NCBI GenBank assembly: GCA_029298735.1
Contig: JANSLP010000165.1
Span: 1 to 64,000 of the forward strand
DNA length: 64,000 nucleotides
Source: Ophiostoma sp. CBS 140.51
Lineage: Eukaryota > Ascomycota > Sordariomycetes > Ophiostomatales > Ophiostomataceae
Direction: 5' to 3'
A program made the translations under genes and the position numbers. Numbering within the stretch: position 1 is the stretch's first letter; every line of letters begins with the position of its first letter. The notes below the pieces were generated by a model. That model was not told where the DNA came from. It saw only the letters and a program-made list of their open reading frames with translations, and made no database searches. Shown piece by piece: positions 1 through 11,647 of the stretch.

Positions 1-930
1 AAAGCAGCCAGGCACGGATGTACACGCCGTGAGGAACGGAGAAAGACAACGGAGATCATCGTCTACCTACCCCTAGCACGTTCTAAGAAAAAAGCCGTAG
101 AAGTAAGCCGCCTTAGAATAAGTTCGGGTAAAATTAAGGACAATAAGAGGGATATGTCCGAAAGCTTAAGAAGCTAATAGTACGGGACGGAGAAAGGTAT
201 ATAGTTATATACTTTAAAAAGAAGAGTATATAAAGACAAAGAATTCGTAATAAAGAAGGGTAAGTTAAGTCGATAATAAAAGTATAAGTCTTAATTAACG
301 AAAGTAATAATATATTAACTAGTTTAAACTAAAATATCTCTGTGAAATACGGAAGAAGATACGCTAATATATAGTACCTATTACACGTAACACTAGATAA
401 TTAATACAAGGGTTTAATAGTTAATAGCCGCCGGGCCGCAGGTACTCCGTGCCTTTTACTGCTCTTTTATCGGGCCTAAGTACTAAATGGAAAGGCAAGG
501 AAGATCACTCGGCACTTATTCCCCCCTCCCCAAGCCGCCTAAGGCCAGCCAGCCTGTAAGCCTGTGCCCCTTCGATGACAGTCATCTATCCATTTTACTT
601 GTTTTTTATATTATATTACTCTATAACGTATTATAACTAATATACTATAACTATTATACTCTGAGGTCCCCTTAGTCCCGTACTTTATACTTACTATACG
701 GAGTATACGGATATACTACGTATATTATTGCTGCACATTGTGGTTTGTCCGGCCCCCCTCTTCGTAAAGAACATCGCTACCAAACACCACGCTACTTTAT
801 TTACCATAGAATACTAGAAGTAACACGCTATACTGAGTACACGTATACGTTGTGTTCCTGCGTAAGATACATATCACAGACTGCCTATTACGTTATATTC
901 CGTAAGATGCAAGCTCTCTAGTTCTAAATA
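1..930. repeat. AT-rich, RIP-like degenerate DNA
   Basis: The stretch is markedly richer in A and T than the rest of the window, especially about 100-450 and 590-760. TpA steps are very frequent while CpA and TpG are scarce (for example 300-420 and 600-660), which is the dinucleotide pattern RIP leaves in ascomycete repeats. All six frames are broken by many stops. No terminal repeat or recognisable transposase or reverse-transcriptase motif survives, and the element may continue beyond the left edge. That it is a dead transposable element is inference from composition only. Confidence 0.5.
697..705 (+). other. TACGGAGTA motif, copy 1 (others listed)
   Basis: One of at least six exact intergenic copies; the others are at 6927-6935, 17717-17725, 17750-17758, 25420-25428 and 30195-30203. 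All lie outside the coding exons annotated here. Confidence 0.6.
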
Positions 931-1062
931 CTTGTGAATTGGAGCATTTGGTGTTCTCCTGCGGTATGGAGTTTCATCTCTGCAGGCATATCCATTGTAT
1001 CAGCGCAGCGGCCAGCCGGCCCAGCTACCTACGCGCTACGCAATGCCACTCGATCCTCACTG

Positions 1063-2202
1063 TCATGTCGAAGTGGCCCCGAGATCCTCCACGGCGTCTT
1101 CGCGGTCCCATGTCTGCTTCTCTAGCTGCTCCACGGCAGCTACCAGCCCCCAAATTCGCGTCCGCGTTAGTACCATCTCCTGCTGTTGCTGCCGCCAGAT
1201 ATCGGCCAGGACCTTGTGGATAAACTCTGGCATTTGCGTCTTGGATGCTATCCTGTAGTCGTAGAACGACACGTCCTCGTAGAGCCGTGCAGCGATGCGC
1301 TTGTGGCTGTGTGAGAGGACCACACAGTCAAGTAGCAATGACGTCGACTTGGGGTTTGCACCGGGCGACACCCGGAGCCGGTGGTACACCGAGATGGCAT
1401 CCGGGTACGTCATGGGCTTCAGTGAATGTCTTGTTAGCGAGGCGGCCACAGAGAGGTCAGGGTACTCCGATACTTACAAACTTGAATTCTGTTGTCAGGC
1501 TCTTCATGATAAGTCCTATCGTCTGCGCCTGCATCAAGCCCTGCCATTGGTCGCTCCGCGCCGGGTCGACGTGAAGGGCGATTTGGTTGACCCAGTTAAC
1601 CCTAGACGATTCAGCGTAACGTGCGTACACGACATTGTTCACGTGGGCCTGCGCGCCCCCTGCTGTCAGCGCCTGGACTGGCACCCGGCCCATCTGCCGC
1701 CGAGAAAAAAATGCATTCGAGCTGGTGGGGGTGCACATACAAACGAATCCATCTCGCCCCAGACCACCTTCTGGCATTCTAGGCCTCGCCGTCCGCCGGT
1801 GAGGTAGCCCTCGCTGCCGGCCGTGAGCCGTCGCCACTCCGTCGCAAGCGCCCGGGCCACTGCAGCCGCCTCCGCGACCTGTGCCGCGGAGCAGCCAAAC
1901 ATGATGCATTTGCCCACACGGTTGCGGAGGTCTGCCAGCCATCGTGTCGGCGGTAACGGGGGGGTTTCGGGTGTGGCATCGGGCTCGAGACGCTGCGATG
2001 AAAACATTCTCATCATCCCTGGCCCGGCAGTCGACCCGGTGACTTTCCTGGCTGTGGCGTAAGCGCCGAGGGTGAGGGCAGAGGGCCGTGCTCGAACCCA
2101 AACCCGTGACTGTGTCGTTGGCTGTGCCATTCGGTCGGCATCGCTAAAACGGCTCCATCGGGTGGCTGTCCGGGATGGTAGTAGTCTATGAAGGGGTAGC
2201 AT
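1063..2202 (-). CDS. Mitochondrial hotdog-fold thioesterase (4HBT_2-like)
   Basis: Three exons, complement(1741..2202, 1478..1648, 1063..1416), give 328 aa with both junctions in phase. Intron 1 (1649..1740, GTATGT...CAG) joins GEMDSF to AHVNNVVYARYAESSR. Intron 2 (1417..1477, GTAAGT...CTAAC...AAG) joins TTEFKF to PMTYPDA. The EMDSFAHVNNVVYARYAE stretch is the hotdog signature (D-x-x-x-HVNN-x-x-Y-x-R) of the fungal 4HBT_2 family. The first ~70 residues are rich in Arg, Ser and Ala with no acidic cluster, and include MMRMFSSQ, which suggests a mitochondrial presequence. Family members are presumed acyl-CoA or acyl-ACP thioesterases; the substrate cannot be read from sequence. The start is the first ATG of the open exon; a later Met within the presequence region is possible. 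Confidence 0.8.
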
Positions 2203-2890
2203 CGCAGTTGGCGTTTTGATCTTTAACTTCTCGTTCTCGCCTGTGTAACAGTAACAATCGATATGAACAATTTGAAAAAAAAAAAGCCTTTGTCGTGAAC
2301 GTTTGTGATAGCCGTGTTGCGGAAAACTACCAGATTATACACCGTGTTATGTATGCTATGTGTCTATCGGCCTGCCGGTCTCGGCTTAAGGTAGTGTTTA
2401 CCGAGGGTTTCGCTATTAACGTGTCTTCTCAATACTTGGGGCAGGTACGGATACCGCGCATCTTACCAGCTCCGTCAGTTTGCGCTTCCAATTCGACCAG
2501 ACTCCACTAGCTGTTCGCCCCCTTCCTATGCCAACCCATTCCAACCCATACTCCCGCATATCGTTCAATATGCTTATTTCGACCAATCTTGTATCATGTC
2601 ATCATACCTTCTTACTCTCCTGTCATATCTGCGAAACAATTCACAATAGTGCCAGAACAGCAACACAATAACAGTGTGTTTTCAAAACCAAACGTCGCAC
2701 ACGACGCATCATACCGCAGCCCGTTTCATTCCCAGCATACGCATTTCTCAACACACACACGATTCGCACTGGTGAGCGCTCATCTCCACAGGCAGACCTT
2801 AGGAAGCGCACATAATCATCTCTTCTCGAGCAAGTACACACTTCCACGAGACTGAGCGTTACGTTTCGTTTTCTGTCGCTGCATACGAAA
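2203..2890. promoter_or_regulatory. Divergent promoter region, thioesterase / LYR protein
   Basis: This gap separates two divergently transcribed genes, so it should hold both promoters and 5' leaders. An A-run lies at about 2274-2284. I see no convincing TATA box or coding frame, and the short frames here are not protein-like. Confidence 0.4.
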
Positions 2891-3446
2891 ATGTCGCCGC
2901 CGTTGAATATGGAGCTGCGGAGGCAGGTGATCAATATCTACAAAGGTAGGCACAGTCTTCCACAACATCCAGTACCGAATCTCGAGTGTCGACTGGCTGA
3001 TAGTACTGCCGGCAGCTACAAAGGCTGCGAGAGCCAACCACAATTTGCAAATCTAACTCCCCATAGAGCTTCTCAATCTTGGAAAGGACTACCCCCAAGG
3101 CCAGGATTACTTTCGTCGCCGTCTACACGCTGCATTTTCTGCCAACGCTGCTTTGAGGGATGATGAAGCTATCCGGCGTGGCATTGCGCGGGCACAGTTT
3201 GTGCATAAGGGTAAGATTCCAGGGCAACGTATCTCCTTCTCAATTTCAGACTGACAAACCTGCTGTTAGAAATCGAGGCCTTGTAAGTATTAATTTATGC
3301 CTCTGCCCAGAATAAACACGGAAATCAAGTGCGCGCACTCGAAAAGTGATGACGCTCTAAGCCAGATACTGACCACCTCACTCTGCTGCTCTAGATACTA
3401 CCTTAAACGTTACCGCACATTAAGAAAAAGATATGACGGGGCATAG
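2891..3446 (+). CDS. LYR-motif protein, ETFRF1/LYRM5-like
   Basis: Four exons, join(2891..2945, 3067..3210, 3270..3282, 3395..3446), encode 87 aa with all phases consistent. The protein begins MSPPLNMELRRQVINIYKE and continues with LLNLGKDYPQGQDYFRRRL, ending EIEALYYLKRYRTLRKRYDGA. This matches the length and layout of human ETFRF1 (LYRM5), a mitochondrial LYR protein that binds electron-transferring flavoprotein and controls its FAD; that role here is by homology. The motif reads IYK rather than LYR, as is common in this subgroup. The third exon is only 13 nt, flanked by TTAG and GTAAGT, and is needed to restore EIEALYY. The gene shares a promoter region with the thioesterase on the other strand and ends 281 bp from the methyltransferase stop. 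Confidence 0.85.
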
Positions 3447-3727
3447 TCTACTGGGTCGAAGTATATACTATCTAACAGAGTGATGAGGCACTATTAAACT
3501 AGAAAGTGAGACAATTGACTTGCATACGAAAAGGCGACTTGCGAATTTCTGACGGGTTGAACCACGCAATGAAATAAGACGGACGGGCCGTCACTGTTTT
3601 GTACCAGACATATGGTCTTATTATATACACGATGATGTAATAAATCAAGACCGAAACACAATACTGGTAACTCAGAGTAAAAAAAGCAAGAAGAAAGAAA
3701 ACACGACACTCTTCGTATCACCTTCAA

Positions 3728-6088
3728 CTATCGTTTTTGCGCCCACCACGCGCCCACCTCGAGACATTCGCCCCAGAACGTGCCATTTTCTTTCATCAGA
3801 TCGTTCATCATCTTACCAGACCACCCATCCCACTCATCTTGACTTTTGCCGCTCACCTCGCGCAAGAGCGGCTCTAAGCTCTGTATCAATTGTACAACCG
3901 TTAAAAGCGCAGTCCGCCGCAAGGCTGTCTGAGCAGGTGTAATTGTCTTTTTGCCCTGTTCCATTTCCCGAGCCTGTCCTTTTGTTTTCGGCACGCCCTT
4001 GGTTTCAATATACGTCTTGCCATCCTTAGTCACCACTCCACCAACCCCCTCCCGCTCCCAACGCATCTCTGATAATGGAACGGCCAGCCGGCGAGACGAG
4101 ACGTTTGTCAGTGACTCTGCCTCCTGTAGAAATAGAGCTCCCGCGAGTGCACATTGTGCAAATGGGAGAGACCGCAACTCCAGGGCTTTCACGAGCCAAG
4201 AGTTGTATTCCACAATGTAACTATTGAGTGGCGCAGAAAGCGGTGTGTTTGGCGTGAGAACATATGCACCAGCACTCATCGCACTTTCGTAATCATCTTC
4301 TTCCTCGGCCGACAGGGCTGCTGGCGCAGAAGGCAGATGGGGGCGCAACAAACGAATGGCATGATCAGAGTCCCATACTTCCAGTGTTCCGCCGGGTTGG
4401 AGGAGGCGGATACATTCGTCAAACACGAGCTGGTACGTGTCAGAGCGCATAGCCAACGACACATCCTTGATCATGATCAGATCAAATTCTTCGGCTTCAA
4501 AGGGCCACGGCATGCGACGAACATCGTGCTGCGCGAAACGCCAGTTCATGTGGTCTTTGTCTTTCCCTGGCCCCGACTGGTTTGCGTGTCCTGCATCATC
4601 AGGCCCATTGGCGCCTAGGCCAATGGGTGCAATATCGATGCCTGAGAATGAGATACCGCGGTGCCCTTGGCGCATATAGTACTGGTTGCACATAATGCTC
4701 CAAAAGGCAGATCCGCAACCGACTTCCAATACACGGGTGGGCGGCTTGTTTGCAAAGGAGGGAGAGCACACCGGCCCACCAAATAGTTGGAACAGAAGAA
4801 GTGAACGTAGCGATTGACGGTGGAGCTCAGCAAGGTCCACGGGAAGAGGATACGGCAAAGATGGGTCGGAAAGGTAGGTACGGCCATTGCGTACGACAAA
4901 GGGTTTTGCCTGGTTGAAAGCTGTCGAGAGCAGCGACTGCGATGATGACCCACCACCATCCGCACTGGAGGGTGGCTCGCTAGACACCATGGTCCTAGTG
5001 CTCAGGGCTGCGAAGCCGGAACTGCTAGATATGCTCTCGTTGCGCGTGAAAGGTTTCGAGATACGTTTCGAGAAGATGGCAGTCGGGACAGGTACAATAG
5101 ACGCATAGCTGACCTGCTGCCGGTTTCCTTGGTGTAGGCTTTTTTGGCTTTCGAGGGTGTGGCCCCAATTCTGTAGCTGCTCGTATTCGTGCTCGTAGGA
5201 GACGTCTTGTTTACGATGTTGATGCGTCCGTAGACCAGGTTCCTGATTTTTATACTGCGTCTGTCCCTGGTGTTGGTCCTGGGCCTGTTTGTTGGCCTGG
5301 CTCCTGGCCTGCTCTTGCTGTCGCTCTTGGCCTTGCTCTTGGCCTTGCTCTTGCGATTGTTCTTTCTCTTGTTGTTGTTCTCTCTCTTGCTGTCGGCTTT
5401 GGGTTTGTGTATTTTGTCCCCGTCCTTCGTGCTCGACTATCCTTCCTCCACGGTGCGGTTTCTGGTGCTTGCGTATCCTTCTTGCGGGCGTGACCACTGT
5501 ACTAGGACCAGTCAACTTTGTGGGTAGTGTAGGTGTTGCCACTGGGAAAGGATTTGTTCCCAAGGCAAGCGAATGGTCGGGAAGTGATATGGAAGGATGA
5601 GGATCTGCGAGGATGCCGGTTGAATGGGCCGCATCACTTATGATTGCCGCTGTGTGAGGCGAAGACGGTGCTACCCGCACAAGGTCAGGTTCCTCGACTA
5701 ACGGTGCCGGTGCCGGCGGCGTTGGTGGCAGCTCCTTGTTGCGATTTCCGGACGAGGCGGTCAGGGGAGAAAAAGTGCCTTCGGTCTGCTGGTGTCGATC
5801 CTGGGACTGGTCGCTTTGCAACACCGCAGTAACGGATGGCCGTCGGGGGTCGTTGGGAGGAGAAAGGGCTGCGCCCGGAAATGCCGGTGGTTCGGCCTCG
5901 TGTGACGATCGACTTCGTGAGCTGTCACTGGAGTTGGTTCTCCGGTGGCCGCCTGGAAACCGGGACTTGCGAATAGAAGGCACCACTGTCGTCGAGTTCG
6001 ATCTGTGTGGCGGCTGAGGCGGTGGTGGCCTGCGCAAGTAGTAGTTCGGTGGGGGGTTGTTGGCGGCGACATAGCCTAGATACTCCAT
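3728..6088 (-). CDS. SAM-dependent methyltransferase with long Q/E-rich N-terminus
   Basis: A single exon encodes 786 aa starting MEYLGYVAANNPP. Residues ~1-430 are low-complexity: Pro-rich at the start, then a run of Gln and Glu at about 225-295 (QQQEKEQSQEQGQEQGQERQ). The catalytic part begins near residue 450 with the class I methyltransferase motif RVLEVGCGSAFW. It is followed by SGIDIAPIG (acidic motif II), WRFAQHDVRRMPWPFEAEEF and FDLIMIKDVSLAMRSDTY, and LLQPGGTLEVWDSD (post-motif II). I infer a soluble methyltransferase. The substrate is unknown and nothing identifies a named family member. The CTG/TTG-rich DNA at 5270-5400 is the Q/E tract read on the other strand. Confidence 0.75.
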   Translation of the reverse strand: MEYLGYVAANNPPPNYYLRRPPPPQPPHRSNSTTVVPSIRKSRFPGGHRRTNSSDSSRSRSSHEAEPPAFPGAALSPPNDPRRPSVTAVLQSDQSQDRHQQTEGTFSPLTASSGNRNKELPPTPPAPAPLVEEPDLVRVAPSSPHTAAIISDAAHSTGILADPHPSISLPDHSLALGTNPFPVATPTLPTKLTGPSTVVTPARRIRKHQKPHRGGRIVEHEGRGQNTQTQSRQQEREQQQEKEQSQEQGQEQGQERQQEQARSQANKQAQDQHQGQTQYKNQEPGLRTHQHRKQDVSYEHEYEQLQNWGHTLESQKSLHQGNRQQVSYASIVPVPTAIFSKRISKPFTRNESISSSSGFAALSTRTMVSSEPPSSADGGGSSSQSLLSTAFNQAKPFVVRNGRTYLSDPSLPYPLPVDLAELHRQSLRSLLLFQLFGGPVCSPSFANKPPTRVLEVGCGSAFWSIMCNQYYMRQGHRGISFSGIDIAPIGLGANGPDDAGHANQSGPGKDKDHMNWRFAQHDVRRMPWPFEAEEFDLIMIKDVSLAMRSDTYQLVFDECIRLLQPGGTLEVWDSDHAIRLLRPHLPSAPAALSAEEEDDYESAMSAGAYVLTPNTPLSAPLNSYIVEYNSWLVKALELRSLPFAQCALAGALFLQEAESLTNVSSRRLAVPLSEMRWEREGVGGVVTKDGKTYIETKGVPKTKGQAREMEQGKKTITPAQTALRRTALLTVVQLIQSLEPLLREVSGKSQDEWDGWSGKMMNDLMKENGTFWGECLEVGAWWAQKR

Positions 6089-9000
6089 CTCTTTGTATTT
6101 TTTGGGCCGCCCCTATTAAATCGGAAAATGGGGCCCAGTGTATTTGGATACTTCGATTCTGCAGCCCCCTTAAATTATGGGGAAGAGGGGTTTCGGAGCA
6201 AAGTCGCCCAAATTAGCGGCAGCCTTATTCAGAAGGCAGAACTCCCCAGTTTAAGAGCCAGTCTTTTGTTTTTGGTGTCCCTTGCCAGCTGCCTCTGGTT
6301 GCAGGTATATAATACCCAGCATCGATACCCAGTCAGTACAGGTAATAAATGCTCTGGCGCATGTTTTGGCACGCCTTACAACGGCCCAAACGTCTCGTCT
6401 GCGTCACAGACAACAGGGGGTAAACAGCGATGCCGCCAACGATGTAAAATGGCAACTTGCCGCACTGGAATGGCCTCGAAACAGAAGAGATAAATAGAAC
6501 AAAAAATAGAACAAGGGAGGGAGATGCTGGGATGGTAGGGAAGCCAAAAGGGAAAGGGGCGACACGTCGACAGGGCAAGCAAAATTGCAGATAACAAATG
6601 AACCAGGCAATAGTGCAAAGGCACGCGTGTGACTGAAGTACAATTGCGGTGGTGCAAAATGGAAGAGGATAAGACGAAATGACAATGTGTGGATGTGAGA
6701 GCTGGCCCGAAGGGGATGCTGAGAAAAGAGAGCAGGTCAGGGAAAAAAGGGGGGAGCGAGACGGGAGGGGTCGACGACTAGAAATAAACCTTTCATGAGG
6801 CACAGATGCACGGAAAAGGAAGAGGCGCGCAAGGTTGGGGTGAGGAAAAGCATCTGCGTTGTCTACCAGCACCCATTACCAGACATCGGACCAGGCCCGA
6901 GCAATATATATAGCTACAGAGTGTAATACGGAGTATTGTAATACATCATATCGAGTATTTTACTTCGCATCATGCTCATTTGGGTCAGGATGTTGGCATG
7001 GTCCACGGGGCACGGTGTAATATGAACATGGCCTGGCAGCCCGTGTCGCGACAATACCAGAATTCTTTCATTGAGGACCACAAGGTTGGTCCGCCCGGGC
7101 TGGACGAGGGTACACATACCATATCCTCGCATAATTACCAAGGCTTGAGAGAGTTGGAGTTGGCGGTGATGGAGGGGGAAAGGCAGGCTTCCCCGCTCAA
7201 AAAACAGAGCAATACTCGGTGCAGGTGCACGGGCTGGCGGCCTTGACCTCCGCCAGGGCTTGCTTAATTGTTGTCATCTACGAAGTAGCTGAACCTCCCA
7301 ATTGATCAACCATTTTTATCGCTCCGGTATCTTTATTGCGACGTATGAAGAGGGGCTTTGTAACGTGATTTTTTTTTTTGACAATGTTGCCGCCCCGCCT
7401 CCATCCCGCAGCAGCCATCGCAACCAACGGCACGCAATCAGTCCCCGTGCCTAGGCTGGAGATATCTTACAATAGCCAATTAGACGGCTGAATCGACCAA
7501 CAATGAACAGCCTGAAAAACTCGACAGCCTCACAATCTGAGTTCTCGCTCCGCACTGTGCATATTTATCCCTCTATCTATAACATATGATACCAATTGGT
7601 AGCAAACTGGGCGTCAGCAATCCGTCGATTGTTTTGAGGTGAGGGTGTGCGAAGCTGAATATTAAAGTGTATCTATCCATAGCATATAAAATAGATCAGT
7701 TGTTGCTGTGTCAAAGAACTAGAATCGGGCAAAGCCAACCTTTAATATTGAAAAACGTGCATGTAAGTTCGGCTTTCTTTCTTCCAAAGGCAGCCCCAAA
7801 CAATCGCATATACTGTGTAGAACTAAACTCCTTCTCAAAGACAGACGACAAAGTAAGGAAGGGCGACGTATTTTATTAACAGTAATATATTAGGTCTGCT
7901 CTCTTACCACAATTCACGTCAATACGATGTACTCGAGTGCTGTATTATGTCGTAATACTCCCGGGTCGTGATGGATGTACATACAATATTTATATTTACT
8001 GGCCAATCAGCCTTGGCACAGAGACTCCTGGCAGAGTTCTGTGGAGGAGATGAGCCTTAATCTAGAGTGGAAAGTATCACGTGACACAAATACTTACATA
8101 ATCTTGCAAAAGCCCCGTGACCCCATGCCGCTTGCTCAGCATCCACCATAACAAGCTGTCGCAAAACTCGACCGATGCTGTCTGCACTACGTCGCCATCA
8201 CCATCACGGTTTATATCATTCTCCATCAACATCTATTGGCCGTTCTTTACTTTGCTCACGGTCCGTGCCAAAGTGCGTGCTATCGCCCTGGTATGTCTTC
8301 CTCGGGCTATGTGCCCAACGCTGCCAAGCCAAACTCTCTCCCTCCGTCCAGCCTCCTTTTTCCACGACCATTTTTTTGCCTCCTCACCCCTCACGCTCCC
8401 TTCCCCCTTCTCTCCACCTTTCGATGTCTCCCCATGCTACGCATCGTCTTGCCATCGCCAATTCTTCGATTTTGCTGGTCTGACTATTTCATACGCTGAC
8501 TTCGTCGTTTTCTCGCACCACAGGCCCCTTATCCTTACCGAGCGACGAAACCCCATCCACAACACTCCGCGAACTTCTAATTCTATCTAAAGACAGTGAG
8601 AGAACGAGAGCAAGAACGCGTGTGCACGACGACATCGCACAACGCTGCCAAGCCTCGCATTCTGTGCCAGCCCTGCGAATGACAAGAGCATATTTATCCT
8701 TCTCCCCACCGCATCAGCATCACGACGTATACCGCGAATTCTTCCATACCTCGCTGCAACACGACTCAACAGATAGATCTCGTCACGGCATGCCCTGATA
8801 ACATCAGCGACTCTTACTTGGCGCGTTATATCGCCCGGACCACGTTACCCATTGCCGACAGGTTCTCTAGCCAGCGACTCGTCAATGGCCTACTGAGTGG
8901 CCTGTAAGAATTGTCAGAACTTCGCAGCCCATCTTGGCCTTCCAATTCGACGCATCGATGCAAGTGGAACGGGCTCAAGGACCCCATGCACTATTCCAAA

Positions 9001-9184
9001 CCCTTTACACAAGCCTATCGACCCTTACGACAAACGCCAATTACCCCGGCAGACAGAGAAAGGGCTATTACAAACGACGCTTGTTTTTGTCCGTCTTTCC
9101 TATCCAGCTTATCGGGGACGTCTTTTTTCCATCGACAGCCATTGTAGCTCTGTCTTGCCCTCCAGTGTCATCGATGACAGCTAG
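6089..9184. promoter_or_regulatory. Divergent upstream region, methyltransferase / ccr4
   Basis: No gene is supported in these 3.1 kb. The right part (about 8200-9180) is strongly C/T-rich on the plus strand and probably holds a long ccr4 leader; it contains several short ATG-initiated frames, the longest from 8175. A copy of TACGGAGTA lies at 6927-6935, inside GTAATACGGAGTATTGTAATAC-like local symmetry. A T-run lies at about 7372-7380. Frames on the minus strand at 6333-6872 are low-complexity shadows of a purine-rich tract. Confidence 0.4.
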
Positions 9185-11647
9185 ATGGCAGATGGTCATC
9201 GTTATCTGCAGCAGGCTGGAAACCTTTTCTATTTACCTCGACATCTCGCAAACCCCAACGCTGTCCCGCCCTCGTCTTCCGAGTCTCATCTGAGTACTTT
9301 TCTCGGCCAGTATTCAACTGAGCCAGAATCACCATCCAAATCACCCGACCTTGCCTCGCGAGGCCCATCCTCTCTGCCCCTCGGAATGTACAACCAAGGC
9401 CACCAGCAGGGCCATGCTTCCCGAATCAATGGCAATCCTGCCGGCCGCGGCATGCCCATGATGTACAGCTTTCAGCAAACCGGCGGACATCAGCACCAGG
9501 CTCTTCCTCAACACCACCAGGTTCTTCAGACTGCCGATCAGGGCAGCCATAATGCCAACTCGCAAGGTCTTGCACACCACTCTGCCTATTCCAGTGGTGC
9601 CATGCCTGCTTCTAGCCCTTTTTCAAACGGACTTCAAAACGGCCATGGCGCGGGCATCCGCGCTGCTCAACAAGCTCCCGTCACGGAACATTGGGCAGAC
9701 CAGCTACGCCAGCACAAGGAGGCCGAGGCGGCCAATATTGCCATGATCGAGCAGAATCAAGCCAATTATTACGCTCGGTTGAAAGCGAGCGAGAACAAGG
9801 GTATAGGCGGCCCATCACCCGTCCTGAACAACTCCACACTTGCCGACGGCGATTCAGAGGACATCCGGAGGCCCTGGTCTGTCGACAAGCCAAATCGCCA
9901 ACAAGATTGGCACAACTTGGACCTCAGTGGTCAGGGATTGCGTGCCTTGTCCCCTCAACTTTTCTGCTACGAATTTCTCCAGGAATTGTACATCAGTTCG
10001 AACAAATTAACCGTCCTTCCCGCTGCTATCGGCAGCTTACGCCAGTTGAGAATTTTGGAGGCGTCCCACAACCAGATTTCTGAGCTGCCTCCGGAGCTTG
10101 GCATGTGCACCTTTCTCAAACAGCTGTTGTTGTTCAACAACAACATCCGCACACTTCCTTGCGAGATTGGATCCCTTCACATGCTTGAGACGCTCGGCAT
10201 TGAAGGCAACCCGCTCGACCCAGAGTTGAAGAAAGAAATCATGGAGAAAGGCACCAAGTCTTTGATTACCTACCTACGGGAGCAGTCTCCTAGTAAGTTC
10301 CAAATCCACTTATTCGCCTATTTCTGCTCTCGGCTTGCCCACTGCAGCTACGCAACCTGATTTGTCACCTCTCGATATACAGACATACCCCCACCCAAGA
10401 CACACCACCCACTATATATATTTCAGTTTGGCTTCTTTTCTTGAAAGTACATGTTTGCTAACATTCTCTTTTCAGTTCCATTGCCACCCAATGACCGAAA
10501 GCTTGTCGTCGTTCAGGAGGATGTATCTTCTTCTTTGGAACGCGTTAAGGTTTTCTCGTGGAACATTCTTGGCGAGCGATATGCAACATCGCAAATGTAC
10601 GGATACACGCCATCAGGCGCGCTTGCCTGGGACTACCGCAAAGAAAAAATTCTTGAGGAGATTCGTCATCGCGATGCCGATTTTCTTAGTCTTCAGGAGA
10701 TCACCACGGACGCTCTCCGTGAGACTTTCGGGCCCGAGCTTGCACGTGACGACTACAGGGCAATCCACTACCCTAGATCAAAGGCGCGGACCATGTCCGA
10801 GAAGGATGCAGCATCTGTTGATGGTTGTGCCATCTTTTACAAGGGGAGCAAGTTTGTCTTGCTTGACAAACAATTGATTGACTTCCAAGCACTCGCCATC
10901 AACCGCCCAGATATGAAAAGCCAGCACGACATTTTCAACCGGGTTATGCCCAAGGACAACATCGCAATTGTCGGGTTTTTCGAAAGCCGCAGAACTGGCG
11001 CACGCCTCATGGTGGTCAATGCCCATCTCGCCTGGGAAGGCACCCTTGCTGATGTCAAGATCGTGCAGACCGCGCTGATAATGGACTTCGTCACCAAGCA
11101 GGCCGAGAAATACGCTCGGTGGCCCGCTCTCAAGGACAAAAAGATGATCGAAATACCGGGCGTTGAGAAAGACCCCAATCCTCCCGAGTGCGCGCCCTCG
11201 CAGGAGTACCGTAGCAACACGGACATCCCGCTTTTCGTGTGTGGTGATTACAACTCGACCGCGGAAAGTGGTGTTACAGAACTTCTCCGCATGGGCCGGC
11301 TTGCTCCAGACCATCCGGAAATCGCAAAGTTTCAGTACGGCAATTTTACACGTGACGGCATTGAGCACCCTTTCAGTCTCAAATCCTCCTACCAGCACCT
11401 CAACGGAACACCGGATGAGCTTCCGTTTACGAACTATACTCCAGGTTTTGCCAATGTCATCGACTACATCTGGTATTCGACCAATTCTCTCGAGGTTGTG
11501 GACATACTGGGCCCGCCGGATGCAGAGTACCTCAAGCGTGTACCTGGGTTCCCTAACTACCACTTCCCCGCCGATCATCTGCAAATTATGGCCAGCTTTG
11601 TGATCAAACCCCGCAAGGATAAAAAAAGCGGCACGTCTGCCAATTGA
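9185..11647 (+). CDS. ccr4: Ccr4, catalytic deadenylase of the CCR4-NOT complex
   Basis: Two exons, join(9185..10292, 10476..11647), encode 759 aa. The intron 10293..10475 has GTAAGT, a GCTAAC branch site and TTCAG. Residues ~1-230 are Gln/His/Ser-rich. Residues ~241-365 form leucine-rich repeats (LDLSGQGLRALSPQLF, LYISSNKLTVLP, LEASHNQISELP), which dock Ccr4 to Caf1/Pop2. From ~393 comes the EEP nuclease domain: KVFSWNILGERYAT, FLSLQEITTD (catalytic Glu), VNAHLAWEG, FVCGDYNSTAESG and FPADHLQIM (catalytic His). It shortens mRNA poly(A) tails in the cytoplasm. A TAG stop sits in frame directly before the ATG, which fixes the start unless there is an upstream exon; the MADGHRY opening fits fungal Ccr4. 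The length is close to other filamentous fungal Ccr4 proteins. Confidence 0.95.

Noticed and set aside
1457..2101. Single 214-aa minus frame as an alternative to the thioesterase model
   Set aside because: Only its last part (AHVNN onward) is real; the first part is in the wrong frame, and splicing 1649..1740 gives the conserved EMDSFAHVNN joint.
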